From contig JAFRTG010000004.1 in the NCBI GenBank assembly GCA_017427265.1, forward strand, positions 1 through 64,000: DNA of 64,000 nt, read 5' to 3'. This document shows, piece by piece, positions 1 to 8,519 of this stretch (position 1 is the first letter of the stretch; every line of letters begins with the position of its first letter). The DNA comes from Oscillospiraceae bacterium (lineage in GTDB: Bacteria > Bacillota > Clostridia > Oscillospirales > Ruminococcaceae). The notes below the pieces were generated by a model. The model was not told the DNA's origin. It ran no database searches and worked only from the letters and a program-made list of their open reading frames with translations. A program made the translations under genes and the position numbers.

Positions 1-1638
1 CTTGATGAATACCGCAAATATATCGAAAAGGATGCAGCACTGGAGCGCCGGTTCCAGCCTGTGCAGGTCGGTGAGCCGACGGTCGAGGACACGATCTCGA
101 TTCTGAGAGGCCTGAAAGAGCGCTATGAGGTTTATCACGGCGTCAAGATTCATGATACGGCGCTGATTGCTGCTGCAACGCTTTCGAACCGCTATATCTC
201 TGACCGTTTCCTGCCGGATAAGGCCATTGATCTTGTGGATGAGGCCTGCGCGATGATCCGCACGGAGATGGATTCCATGCCGACGGAAATGGACGAAATC
301 TCGCGTAAAATCATGCAGCTTGAAATTGAGGAGGCTGCGCTGAAAAAAGAAACGGATTCCGTTTCCGCTGCGCATCTGGCCGATCTGCAAAAGGATCTTG
401 CCGAGCAGCGTGACCGCTTTGCGCAGATGAAAACGCAGTGGGAGAATGAAAAGGGCGGCATCAGCCGCGTGCAGGAGCTGCGTGCGCAGATGGAACAGCT
501 GAAAGCAGAGATTGATACCGCTGAACGGCAGTATGATCTGAATAAGGCGGCAGAGCTGAAATACGGAAAGCTGCCCGCACTGCAGAAGGAGCTTGAGCAG
601 GCTGAAAACACCGCCCAGAACGGCAGTGTGTCCAAGCTGCTGCGCGATGCTGTGACAGAGGATGAAATCGCCCGGATTGTCGCACGCTGGACGGGGATTC
701 CTGTGACCAAGCTGATGGAGGGTGACCGCGAAAAGCTGCTGCATCTGGATGACACGCTGCACAAGCGCGTGATCGGTCAGGATGAAGCCGTTGAGAAGGT
801 CAGTGAAGCAATTCTGCGTTCCCGTGCAGGCATTCAGGATCCGAACCGGCCGATCGGCTCGTTCCTGTTCCTCGGTCCGACCGGTGTCGGTAAGACTGAG
901 CTTGCCAAAACTCTCGCGGAGGCGCTGTTCGATGATGAGCGGAACCTCATTCGCATCGACATGTCCGAATACATGGAGAAGTTCAGTGTCAGCCGCCTGA
1001 TCGGAGCGCCTCCCGGATATGTCGGCTATGAGGAGGGCGGTCAGCTGACAGAAGCTGTCCGCAGAAAGCCGTACAGCGTTGTGCTGCTCGATGAGATCGA
1101 GAAAGCGCATCCGGATGTGTTCAATTTGCTGCTGCAGGTGCTGGACGACGGCCGCATCACCGATTCGCAGGGCAGAACGGTTGATTTCAAGAACACGATT
1201 CTCATTCTGACATCGAATCTCGGTGCAGATGCGCTGCTGGAAGGCATTCAGTCTGACGGCACAATCTCAGAGGAAGCAAAGCGCAAGACTGATGCGCTGC
1301 TGCATCAGCGGTTCCGTCCGGAATTCCTGAACCGACTGGATGAGATCATTCTCTATAAGCCGCTCACGAAGCAGGAAATCGGCGGCATCGTCGATCTGCT
1401 GATTGCAAATCTGCAAAAGCGTCTGGCAGAGCAGCAGATTCAGGTGATGCTGACGGATGCTGCAAAGGATGCTGTAATCGAGCAGGGCTATGACCCGAAC
1501 TTCGGTGCGCGTCCGCTCAAGCGTTTGATTCAGCGCAAGGTGGAAACACTGCTCGCAAAGAAACTGCTCAGCAGCCCGCTGCCGCAGGGCAGCACCGTGA
1601 CCGTGGATTACCGCGACGGTGCGTTTGTCTGCGAATAA
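1..1638 (+). CDS. clpB: ATP-dependent chaperone ClpB, C-terminal part (5' end outside window)
   Basis: ClpB is a cytoplasmic Hsp100 disaggregase that threads aggregated proteins through a hexameric ring together with DnaK. The reading frame is open from base 1, so the N-terminal domain and most of the first ATPase domain lie upstream of the window. Visible parts are the end of the first AAA domain (sensor/arginine region, [13 protein letters not shown]), a long coiled-coil middle domain (roughly 250-650) that separates ClpB from ClpA and ClpX, and the complete second AAA module with Walker [13 protein letters not shown], Walker [14 protein letters not shown], sensor TSNLG and the C-terminal GARPLKR motif. 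The gene ends at a strong intrinsic terminator. ClpC is less likely because the middle domain is long. Confidence 0.95.
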   Translation, partial: LDEYRKYIEKDAALERRFQPVQVGEPTVEDTISILRGLKERYEVYHGVKIHDTALIAAATLSNRYISDRFLPDKAIDLVDEACAMIRTEMDSMPTEMDEISRKIMQLEIEEAALKKETDSVSAAHLADLQKDLAEQRDRFAQMKTQWENEKGGISRVQELRAQMEQLKAEIDTAERQYDLNKAAELKYGKLPALQKELEQAENTAQNGSVSKLLRDAVTEDEIARIVARWTGIPVTKLMEGDREKLLHLDDTLHKRVIGQDEAVEKVSEAILRSRAGIQDPNRPIGSFLFLGPTGVGKTELAKTLAEALFDDERNLIRIDMSEYMEKFSVSRLIGAPPGYVGYEEGGQLTEAVRRKPYSVVLLDEIEKAHPDVFNLLLQVLDDGRITDSQGRTVDFKNTILILTSNLGADALLEGIQSDGTISEEAKRKTDALLHQRFRPEFLNRLDEIILYKPLTKQEIGGIVDLLIANLQKRLAEQQIQVMLTDAAKDAVIEQGYDPNFGARPLKRLIQRKVETLLAKKLLSSPLPQGSTVTVDYRDGAFVCE

Positions 1639-1650
1639 TCTGTATCATGA

Positions 1651-1687
1651 ACCGCCGTATCCTTTTGCAGTGGATACGGCGGTTTTC
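1651..1687 (+). terminator. Intrinsic terminator after clpB
   Basis: A 12-bp perfect stem (ACCGCCGTATCC with GGATACGGCGGT) and a 9-nt loop are followed by TTTT, 12 bases after the clpB stop codon. Confidence 0.9.
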
Positions 1688-1693
1688 TGTATG

Positions 1694-1725
1694 AAAATGC
1701 CCGGCCTTTTTCAGACCGGGCATTT
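1694..1725 (-). terminator. Intrinsic terminator after the GH5 gene
   Basis: The inverted repeat AAATGCCCGG / CCGGGCATTT, with A/T runs on both sides, lies just beyond the GH5 stop. It can work in both directions between the convergent clpB and GH5 genes. Confidence 0.8.
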
Positions 1726-1732
1726 GCTGATA

Positions 1733-2683
1733 TCAAAGATATTGCAGTAATTCCTCGCGGATGCCGTCATATTTCGGAGCCGTCAGACCGAAGTCCATTC
1801 CTTTGTATGTCCAAACGCTTCGCGCAATGCCGTGCTTTTCAAAAACGTTGTGAATTGCCTTGAACCATTTGAGTGAATCCTCTGCGGATGCGATGTCAAT
1901 CATGCCGTATTCACCGCAGTAAAGGCAGGTGTGATTTTCCGCCGCCTTCCGGAGTGCATCAGCAAACAAGTCCTCAAAGTATGCAGCAGATGTGCCGCTG
2001 TTTTCAAATGAGACTCTTGTTTCCGGGTCGATGCGAACAGTCCATGTTGCGCCCTGATGCGTAAACAGCAGCGGCTCATAGCAGTGGAAATTGTAGATGA
2101 CATTGCTGTCATACGGCTGTTCAAGGTAGGGAACCTCGCGCACGCCGTTGTTGTTGAAGCTGCCGATCAGAATGATTGTTTCCGGTGCAATCGCACGGAT
2201 ACGGCGGATGCAGGTTTCAGCAATCCGGTTCCATTTTTCAATGTAGCTCTGATCGGTGACCTCGTTCAGGAGCTCAAATACGATGTGGTCAGGATCATTG
2301 CCGTATCTCCGGGCAAATTCTTCCCAGAGCAGATAGAACATTTCCTGATATTCTGTACTGTCAAAGAAGCCGTCTTCGGTTTCTCCTTCATCGAAAGAAA
2401 AGCCTGCTGTTTTATGCAGATCGAGAATCAGAAGCAGACCGTATTTTTCGCAGAGCGCAACAGCCTTGTCCAGATACCGGAAGCCGGTCTCAATCAGGCT
2501 GCCGTCCGGATTCTGGAACAGATTATAGTCCACGGGAATCCGCACATGGTCAAAGCCCCATTCTTTTATTTGTGCAAAATCCGGCTCGGTAATAAAGGTT
2601 TCAAGTCTTTCACGGCTATAGTCACACTGGGACATCCACCCGCCGAGATTGACGCCCTTACGGAAGCCTTTTTCAATCAGCAT
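1733..2683 (-). CDS. Glycoside hydrolase family 5 (cellulase-like), cytoplasmic
   Basis: A 316-residue single-domain GH5 (clan A, TIM barrel) enzyme, expected to cleave beta-1,4-glucan or related oligosaccharides with retention. The start GVNLGGW, RIPVDYNLF on strand 2, the acid/base Glu141 in FELLNEV and the nucleophile Glu258 in YCGEYG are all in the expected order. There is no signal peptide, dockerin or CBM, unlike the secreted enzymes near 20-25 kb. It therefore probably acts inside the cell on imported cello-oligosaccharides; this is inference. The ribosome site AAAGGCGGAG precedes the ATG, and a promoter lies at 2718-2746. Exact substrate (glucan, mannan or xyloglucan oligomer) cannot be read from sequence. 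Confidence 0.88.
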   Translation of the reverse strand: MLIEKGFRKGVNLGGWMSQCDYSRERLETFITEPDFAQIKEWGFDHVRIPVDYNLFQNPDGSLIETGFRYLDKAVALCEKYGLLLILDLHKTAGFSFDEGETEDGFFDSTEYQEMFYLLWEEFARRYGNDPDHIVFELLNEVTDQSYIEKWNRIAETCIRRIRAIAPETIILIGSFNNNGVREVPYLEQPYDSNVIYNFHCYEPLLFTHQGATWTVRIDPETRVSFENSGTSAAYFEDLFADALRKAAENHTCLYCGEYGMIDIASAEDSLKWFKAIHNVFEKHGIARSVWTYKGMDFGLTAPKYDGIREELLQYL

Positions 2684-2717
2684 ATCTATGCTCCGCCTTT
2701 CTTATTTTATCTGCTTC

Positions 2718-2746
2718 ATTGTAACATAGCACCGAAGGAATGTCAA
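2718..2746 (-). promoter_or_regulatory. Sigma-A promoter of the GH5 gene
   Basis: On the minus strand, TTGACA and TACAAT are separated by 17 bp, with TG one base before the -10. Confidence 0.8.
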
Positions 2747-2784
2747 TAGATAAAATCATAGTCTGATTCGTTTTATGTCAGAAT

Positions 2785-4146
2785 TCAGGCTTTTTTAGCA
2801 GATTTTTGACCGGTTTTTTTATCGAACCAGTGTCCGGACCGGTAGAAGCTGACGGAAATTACTGTTGCGACAGCCCAGCCGATCGGCCAGGCCATCCAGA
2901 TGCCTAGCGAGCCCAGCGGAATCGAAAGGAAAAATGCGAGCACAACGCGCAGGATCAGGTCTGTGAATGTTGCGGTCATGAATTGCGCCATCATGCCGGA
3001 GCCGCGCAGAACGCCGTCGGAGACCAGCTTCAGCGCTGCAATCGGATAAAACGGCGCAACGATCTGAAGAAACAGCTGTCCGGTCTGCATTGCCTCTGTA
3101 CTCGGCTCTCTGAGGAAGAAGCGGACGAGCGGGCTGCCCGCAAAGAGATACAGTACGATAAACGGCAAGGCAATGAGAATGACCAGCTTGCACGCAGCTT
3201 TGTGTCCGGCCGGAATGCGGTCTGTTTTGTTTGCGCCGAGATTCTGTGCTGTATAATTGGAAACGCCGTTGCCGAGCGTTGTCATGGATGTAATTACGAG
3301 ATTGTTCAGCTTGACTGCGGCCGTGTATCCTGCGACGACGCCGGAGCCGAAATCGTTGATAATGCGCTGGATCAGGATATTGCCGACGGAGATAAAGCTC
3401 TGCTGCAGAATGCTGGGAACCGCAATGACTGTGATCTGCCGCAGCAGGGAACGGGAAAAGAGTGCTGCTTTCCGCTCTGTCCGGAAGCTCCGGAACCGCA
3501 ATGCCAGAACAGCCAGTGAAAGAATACAGCTGACGGCCTGGCAGATCAGAGTCGCCCATGCCGTTCCGGGTACGCCCATCTGCAGCGATTTGACAAAGAA
3601 AATATCCAGTATGACATTGGCTGTCGAGGAAGCGGCAAGAAAATAAAACGGCGTTTTGGAATCACCGATTGCTGAGAAAATGCCGGTTGCTGTATTATAG
3701 TAGAAGATAAATGGCACTGTCCATGTGTAAATTCTCAGATAGGCAGCTGAATCAGAGAAAATATTATCCGGCGTATGGATCAGCCGGAGCAGGGGAGCGG
3801 TGAGCAGAAGCCCTGCGAGCATAAGAAATGCACATACAATACCGACCGAAATCAAAGCCGTGCTGACTGCGGTTTTCATCTCGCGCAGTTTTTTTGCGCC
3901 GAACAGTCTTGCCGTTACGACCGAGGTGCCGATGTTGCATCCGAATGCAAAGGCAATGAAAACCAATGTGATCTCGTAGCTGTTTCCGACGGCTGCAAGC
4001 GCGTCCTCATTGATATAGTTGCCTGCAACGAAGCTGTCCGCGAGATTATACATCTGCTGAAAAATAATGCTGCCGAACAGCGGCAGACAGAACCGGCGGA
4101 GTACCGCAGCGGGCTCTCCGACCGTCAGATCTTTGCTTTGCGCCAT
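2785..4146 (-). CDS. MATE family efflux transporter
   Basis: A 453-residue integral membrane protein of the MATE (multi-antimicrobial extrusion) family, which exports cationic drugs or metabolites by Na+ or H+ antiport. The N-terminus has the family signature PLFGSIIFQQMYNLADSFVAG, read here in two pieces (PLFGSIIFQQ and MYNLADSFVAG). About twelve hydrophobic segments are arranged as two MatE repeats, the second starting near SILQQSFISVGNILIQ. An open frame extends 139 codons upstream to 4563, but that part runs through the promoter and is not protein-like. I chose the ATG at 4146; the ATG five codons upstream directly abuts the AGAAAGG ribosome site and is less likely. Substrate unknown. Confidence 0.92.
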   Translation of the reverse strand: MAQSKDLTVGEPAAVLRRFCLPLFGSIIFQQMYNLADSFVAGNYINEDALAAVGNSYEITLVFIAFAFGCNIGTSVVTARLFGAKKLREMKTAVSTALISVGIVCAFLMLAGLLLTAPLLRLIHTPDNIFSDSAAYLRIYTWTVPFIFYYNTATGIFSAIGDSKTPFYFLAASSTANVILDIFFVKSLQMGVPGTAWATLICQAVSCILSLAVLALRFRSFRTERKAALFSRSLLRQITVIAVPSILQQSFISVGNILIQRIINDFGSGVVAGYTAAVKLNNLVITSMTTLGNGVSNYTAQNLGANKTDRIPAGHKAACKLVILIALPFIVLYLFAGSPLVRFFLREPSTEAMQTGQLFLQIVAPFYPIAALKLVSDGVLRGSGMMAQFMTATFTDLILRVVLAFFLSIPLGSLGIWMAWPIGWAVATVISVSFYRSGHWFDKKTGQKSAKKA

Positions 4147-4183
4147 GATAGCAGTTCGCATCCTTTCTGTTTTACAGCTTTTC

Positions 4184-4212
4184 ATTATAGCATATTTTGC
4201 GGAAAAGTTCAA
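4184..4212 (-). promoter_or_regulatory. Sigma-A promoter of the MATE gene
   Basis: Minus-strand TTGAAC and TATAAT, 17 bp apart, with an extended -10 TGC. It defines the start of the MATE transcript and rules out the long upstream ORF extension. Confidence 0.8.
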
Positions 4213-4475
4213 TGCCCAAATGAACAAAATAACGCATTTCACGCCCGGCTTATGAGAACCGAAAGCATTATGACGGAAATGATGTGTCATGAATCCGAAT
4301 CTCAACTGCACATAATAAAAATTATCATGCAACAGAGAAACGAATAGACATTTTGGGCCGGGGGCAGTGCGTGTAAGGATACGGCTGCTGTTCATCTGTC
4401 TGAACGGGCAGTCTGGCTTACGGATGGAAAAGGAACATGTCTGTGGGGTATTTGTGATGTGCGACCGTGCGATGA
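4213..4475. other. Intergenic region between MATE and the DUF2156 operon
   Basis: The stretch 4147-4545 between these divergent genes has no gene I can support. It holds one promoter at each end; the middle shows only short frames without ribosome sites, no RNA gene signature and no repeat. The ORFs overlapping it in other frames are shadows of MATE and DUF2156. Confidence 0.6.
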
Positions 4476-4505
4476 TTGACAAACGGCGCGATTCCGTGAT
4501 ATAAT
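4476..4505 (+). promoter_or_regulatory. Sigma-A promoter of the DUF2156-pepD-sbcDC operon
   Basis: TTGACA and TATAAT with an 18-bp spacer and TGA extended -10; transcription would start about 40 bases before the DUF2156 ATG. Confidence 0.8.
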
Positions 4506-4545
4506 AAAGCCATTGAATCTGAATGTAAGAAAGGCGGTTTTCCGC

Positions 4546-5457
4546 ATGTCGATATCCTTTCATCCACCGGCTCTGCAGGATCGCTCTGCGGCCTTTGCTG
4601 CTGCAAACCGTTCCGGCGCGCTCGAAAACGATGCAGCATTTGCAAATCTCTATCTGCTTCGGAATAAATACGGCACAGAGCTTGCGTTCTGCGGTGAATG
4701 GATGCTCCGTCGGTATCAGAAGGGCAACCGCGCCGGATGCTTCGGTTTTCCGCTTGGCGGCAGCGAAAATTTCCGCGAAATAATAGATTCACTTCGCAGG
4801 GAAGCCGAAATGCAGAATATACCCTTTCGGTTTACGCTGCTGACGAAGCGGCAGTGCGAACAACTGGAATCAGAATTTCCGGGCTGCTTTTCGTTTGAAC
4901 CGATGCCGGAATATACGGAATATCTCTATCGCAGGGATGCACTCGCGGAGCTGCGCGGCAGCCGCTATCACGGAAAGCGGAATCATATTTCGCAGTTCTG
5001 GCGTGCGTGGCCGGATGCATGCATTCAGCCGCTGATTGCTGAAAATGCAGAATATGCTGTAAAAATCGCAGAGAGATGGCTGCTTTCCCGAAACAATCCG
5101 GCAGATTATTCCCTGCAGTTTGAATTTTCCTGTATTCAGGAAGCTGCCGCGTGCTGGGAAGCACTGGCTCTGCACGGACTGCTGCTCTATGCGGACGAAA
5201 AGCCGGTCGGCATGAGCATTGTCTCGGAGATTTCAGAGGGCGTCTGGGATGTGCATTTTGAAAAAGTGATTCCCGAACAGCCACATGCATGGCCAGTTGT
5301 GGTCAATGAAACCGCAAAATGTCTGAATTCTGTTGAATACCTGAACCGGGAGGAGGATCTCGGCGAGGACGGTATGCGTTCCTCCAAGCAATCCTATCAT
5401 CCCGATCTGCTGAACGAGAAATATACCGCACAATGGTGCAGAAAGGAAACTGTCTGA
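4546..5457 (+). CDS. DUF2156 protein (GNAT-like, LPG-synthase C-domain type)
   Basis: A 303-residue soluble protein matching DUF2156, the two-lobed GNAT-like fold also found as the catalytic C-domain of lysyl-phosphatidylglycerol synthases (MprF). Typical features are the N-terminal ALENDAAFANLYLLRNKYG, the mid-protein lysine/arginine segment RGSRYHGKRNHISQF, and the C-terminal LNREEDLGEDGMRSSKQSY with KYTAQW near the end. There is no membrane domain, so it is not a full MprF. A role as an aminoacyl transferase is possible but unproven. The ATG at 4546 is chosen because AGAAAGGCGG lies 8 bases upstream. Its stop overlaps the next start (TGATG), so translation is coupled with the YkgJ-PepD gene. 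Confidence 0.8.
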   Translation: MSISFHPPALQDRSAAFAAANRSGALENDAAFANLYLLRNKYGTELAFCGEWMLRRYQKGNRAGCFGFPLGGSENFREIIDSLRREAEMQNIPFRFTLLTKRQCEQLESEFPGCFSFEPMPEYTEYLYRRDALAELRGSRYHGKRNHISQFWRAWPDACIQPLIAENAEYAVKIAERWLLSRNNPADYSLQFEFSCIQEAAACWEALALHGLLLYADEKPVGMSIVSEISEGVWDVHFEKVIPEQPHAWPVVVNETAKCLNSVEYLNREEDLGEDGMRSSKQSYHPDLLNEKYTAQWCRKETV

Positions 5458-7364
5458 TGCTGCGTTCTGTTTTATCGCCTGAAACCTGTGCTGCCTGCCG
5501 CAACTGCTGTATCTTTGAGGAGCAGAGCGCGTGGGAGCTGCCGACCTTTCTGCCGCAGTCCGCGGAACGGCTGCAGGATCTGAGCGCGGTGTCTGCGACC
5601 GCTGACGGGGCGCGGATCCGCATTGCTCTTTCGTATGATGAAACGCATACTGCGAGGCACTGTCCGTTTCTGAATCCGGATTCCGGCTGTACGCTGCCTG
5701 CGGACGAAAAGCCCTTTGCATGTTCGATCTGGCCGGTTCGCGTGATGCGCAGACCGGACGGGGCGCCGGGAATCGCGCTGTATCAGGGCTGTCCCGGTAT
5801 GCCGAAGGCGCAGGAAGAAGCCCTCTGCACACTGCTGGAAAACGGACTTCGCGCCCGGATTCTTGCCGAAACGGCAAAGGACGCCTCCCTGATTCTACCG
5901 TATCACCCGAATTACCGGTTTCTGGACGGAAAATTTGCGGAGCTTTATCCGGAACCGGCTGCTGTGTACCGCTATTTTGCAGAGCTGTCCGCTCTGCCGC
6001 ACGGCTCCGGCAATACCGGTGCGATCCGTCAGTGGGCACTTGATACTGCGGCGCGGCTGCATCTTTCTGCTTATGCAGATGAGACCGGCAATGTTATCAT
6101 CCGGAAGGACGCTTCTCCGGGTTATGAAGAACATCCCCGCGTGATTCTGCAGGGGCATATGGATATGGTCTGCGCAAAGCTGCCTGACTGCCGGAAGGAT
6201 ATGGAGACAGAGGGGCTGACGCTCTGCTGGACAGATGAATATCTTTCTGCTGAGGGCACGACGCTCGGCGGAGATGACGGCATTGCGGTTGCGTATGCAT
6301 TTGCGGTCCTGGAATCTGACCGTATTGCGCATCCGCCGCTGACCGTCATCCTGACCGTTGATGAGGAAACCGGCATGGACGGCGCAACAGGCCTTTCCGC
6401 TGACGCCCTCGACGGTACTTACCTCATCAACATTGATTCTGAGGAGGAGGGCATTTTCACCGTCGGATGTGCCGGCGGTGTGCGTGTGCATCTGCAGTAT
6501 CCGTTAGCGTGTACGGATTGCTCCGGCACAGAGCTGACGCTGACGCTTTCAGGCTTGCAGGGCGGCCATTCCGGTGCGGAGATTCATAAACCGCTGCTCA
6601 ATGCCAATACAGCGATGCTCCGGCTGCTGCTCGCGGCAAAAATGCCGTTCCGACTGGCTGGTTTTTCCGGCGGCGTGCTGGATAATGTGATTCCGTCGGA
6701 ATGCTCGGCTGTGCTTGTTTGTAAGCCTGAATCTGCAGAACAGATTGCAGCGGCGGTGCGAGCAGAGCTTTCTGCGATCCGGTCAGAATATCCGTCTGAA
6801 ACCGGAATCCGGCTTGAGATCCATACACAGGATCATTGCAGCGGAATGGCGGTATCTGAAACTGAAACCGCAGATCTGCTTGCAAAGCTCAGACTTCTGC
6901 CGAATGGTGTGCAGTGTATGAATGAAACGCTGCATATGCCGGAGACCTCTCTGAATCTCGGCATTTTCTCGCTGCATGACGGCATTATGCATGTGGATGC
7001 GCTGATTCGCAGCGGTATCAATGCGGAAAAGGAAAAGCTCGCTCGAAAGCTGGAGGCGCTTGCTGCCAGGGCAGGCGGAACATCCTCAGAATCGGGCAAT
7101 TATCCTGCATGGGAGTATCGTGAGAGCACAACGCTTGAGCAGACGGCTGCTGCAGTCTTTGAGAAATGCTTTGGCAGACAGCCCGTGATTCAGACGATTC
7201 ATGCCGGACTGGAGTGCGGCATTCTGTCAGACAAGGCGCCGGGTCTCCAATGCATCTCGATCGGCCCGGATTTATTTGATATTCATACGCCGCGGGAACG
7301 GCTTTCGCTTCCGTCAGCGCAGCGGACATGGGAATTTCTGCTGGCGCTGCTGAAAGCACTGTAA
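5457..7364 (+). CDS. Fusion of a YkgJ-type cysteine-cluster domain and a PepD-type (M20C) dipeptidase
   Basis: A 635-residue two-domain protein. Residues 1 to about 150 form a YkgJ/UPF0153-type zinc- or iron-binding domain with Cys at 11, 14, 17, 18, 69, 78, 89 and 112. From about 165 to the end it is an aminoacyl-histidine dipeptidase-like M20C metallopeptidase with GSGNTGAIRQWALD at its start, metal ligands His234 and Asp236 in LQGHMDMVC, the bridging Asp in GGDDGIAVAY, Glu-Glu in TVDEETGMDGA, and HAGLECGIL near the end. PepD enzymes hydrolyse dipeptides such as carnosine or Cys-Gly in the cytoplasm. I know both halves as separate proteins; the fusion is unusual. The ATG at 5457 overlaps the stop of the gene before (TGATG), with GAAAGGA upstream; sbcD follows after 18 bases. 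Confidence 0.85.
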   Translation: MLRSVLSPETCAACRNCCIFEEQSAWELPTFLPQSAERLQDLSAVSATADGARIRIALSYDETHTARHCPFLNPDSGCTLPADEKPFACSIWPVRVMRRPDGAPGIALYQGCPGMPKAQEEALCTLLENGLRARILAETAKDASLILPYHPNYRFLDGKFAELYPEPAAVYRYFAELSALPHGSGNTGAIRQWALDTAARLHLSAYADETGNVIIRKDASPGYEEHPRVILQGHMDMVCAKLPDCRKDMETEGLTLCWTDEYLSAEGTTLGGDDGIAVAYAFAVLESDRIAHPPLTVILTVDEETGMDGATGLSADALDGTYLINIDSEEEGIFTVGCAGGVRVHLQYPLACTDCSGTELTLTLSGLQGGHSGAEIHKPLLNANTAMLRLLLAAKMPFRLAGFSGGVLDNVIPSECSAVLVCKPESAEQIAAAVRAELSAIRSEYPSETGIRLEIHTQDHCSGMAVSETETADLLAKLRLLPNGVQCMNETLHMPETSLNLGIFSLHDGIMHVDALIRSGINAEKEKLARKLEALAARAGGTSSESGNYPAWEYRESTTLEQTAAAVFEKCFGRQPVIQTIHAGLECGILSDKAPGLQCISIGPDLFDIHTPRERLSLPSAQRTWEFLLALLKAL

Positions 7365-7382
7365 TGGGGGAGGTGACTGTCA

Positions 7383-8519
7383 GTGCGTTTTCTGCATCTT
7401 GCCGATCTGCATATCGGCAAAATCCTGCATAAGCAGAATCTGATTGAAGATCAGAAGTATATTCTGCAGCAGGTTCTGAATATTGCAAAGGAACAGCAGG
7501 TGGATGCGGTTCTGATTGCCGGCGATGTCTATCAGAGAAATGCACCTTCCTCGGAAGCAATGACTGTTTTCAGTGACTTTCTCTCTGCGCTCGCTGCGAT
7601 GAAGCTGCCGTGCTTTCTCATCAGCGGAAACCATGATTCCGCTGAGCGTGTAGCCTATCTTTCGGAACTTGCGGCGCAGTCCGGCATTCAGATTGCCCCT
7701 GCGGATTCCGCAGCAGTGTATTCGTTTCCGCTGACCGATGACTTCGGTTCGCTGACGGTGCATCTGCTGCCGTTCACGACCCCGCTGCAGGTTCGTCAGC
7801 GCTATCCGGAGGAGGCTGCGGAGATTCACTCCTATGATGACGCACTCAGGGTGCTTTTGTCGCATTACCCGGTTCCGGCAGAGGGGCGTCATGTACTGGT
7901 CGCACATCAATACCTGACCGGCGGTGCAACCTGTGATTCGGAGGAGCTTGCCATCGGAGGGCTTGACAATGTATCCGCTTCCCTGTTTGATTCTTATGAC
8001 TATGTTGCGCTTGGTCATCTTCACGGGCCGCAGTTTGTTTCCCGCGAAGCTGTGCGTTATGCGGGTTCGCCGCTGAAATATTCGTTTTCCGAGTGTACAC
8101 AGCGAAAGTCTGTGACCGTTGTTGAACTGCGTGAGAAGGGAAATCTCAGCATTGAGACCTTACCGCTCCGTCCGCTCCGGGATATGCATGAGCGGACAGG
8201 CAAACTTTCTGAGATTCTTGCTGACGCGCCTTCCGGAGATTACATGCATGTGATTCTGACCGACGAGACCGTTCCGGCAGATGCTGTCCGGCAGCTGCGC
8301 ATCATTTATCCGAATCTGCTTCGGATGTCCGTGCGGAACAGTTCGTTCCGGGAGGAGTATTCCGTGGAAGCGGGTTCTCAGCCTGAGCAGACTGATTTTC
8401 TCACGCTGCTGCAGGAGTTTTATGCGTTCCAGAATCAGGGCGCTGTGCTGAATGAAAAACAGCAGCAGATTGTCTCTGAGCTGCTTTCCAGGCTGGACGG
8501 AGAGGCGGGTGCATCATGA
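7383..8519 (+). CDS. sbcD: Exonuclease SbcCD, nuclease subunit SbcD
   Basis: SbcD is the Mre11-family metallophosphoesterase that cuts DNA hairpins and protein-blocked ends in complex with the SbcC ATPase. The 378-residue protein opens with RFLHLADLHIGK (metal-binding D and H), followed by AGDVYQRNAP, the SGNHDS motif, and ALGHLHGPQ near residue 220, which together supply the two-metal site. It starts at GTG 7383 behind a strong GGGGGAGGTG ribosome site; no in-frame ATG fits. It overlaps sbcC by four bases (ATGA), as is usual for this pair. Confidence 0.96.
   Translation: MRFLHLADLHIGKILHKQNLIEDQKYILQQVLNIAKEQQVDAVLIAGDVYQRNAPSSEAMTVFSDFLSALAAMKLPCFLISGNHDSAERVAYLSELAAQSGIQIAPADSAAVYSFPLTDDFGSLTVHLLPFTTPLQVRQRYPEEAAEIHSYDDALRVLLSHYPVPAEGRHVLVAHQYLTGGATCDSEELAIGGLDNVSASLFDSYDYVALGHLHGPQFVSREAVRYAGSPLKYSFSECTQRKSVTVVELREKGNLSIETLPLRPLRDMHERTGKLSEILADAPSGDYMHVILTDETVPADAVRQLRIIYPNLLRMSVRNSSFREEYSVEAGSQPEQTDFLTLLQEFYAFQNQGAVLNEKQQQIVSELLSRLDGEAGAS

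Noticed and set aside
4147-4563. N-terminal extension of the MATE frame (139 codons)
   Set aside because: The extension runs through the promoter at 4184-4212 and is not like any MATE protein.
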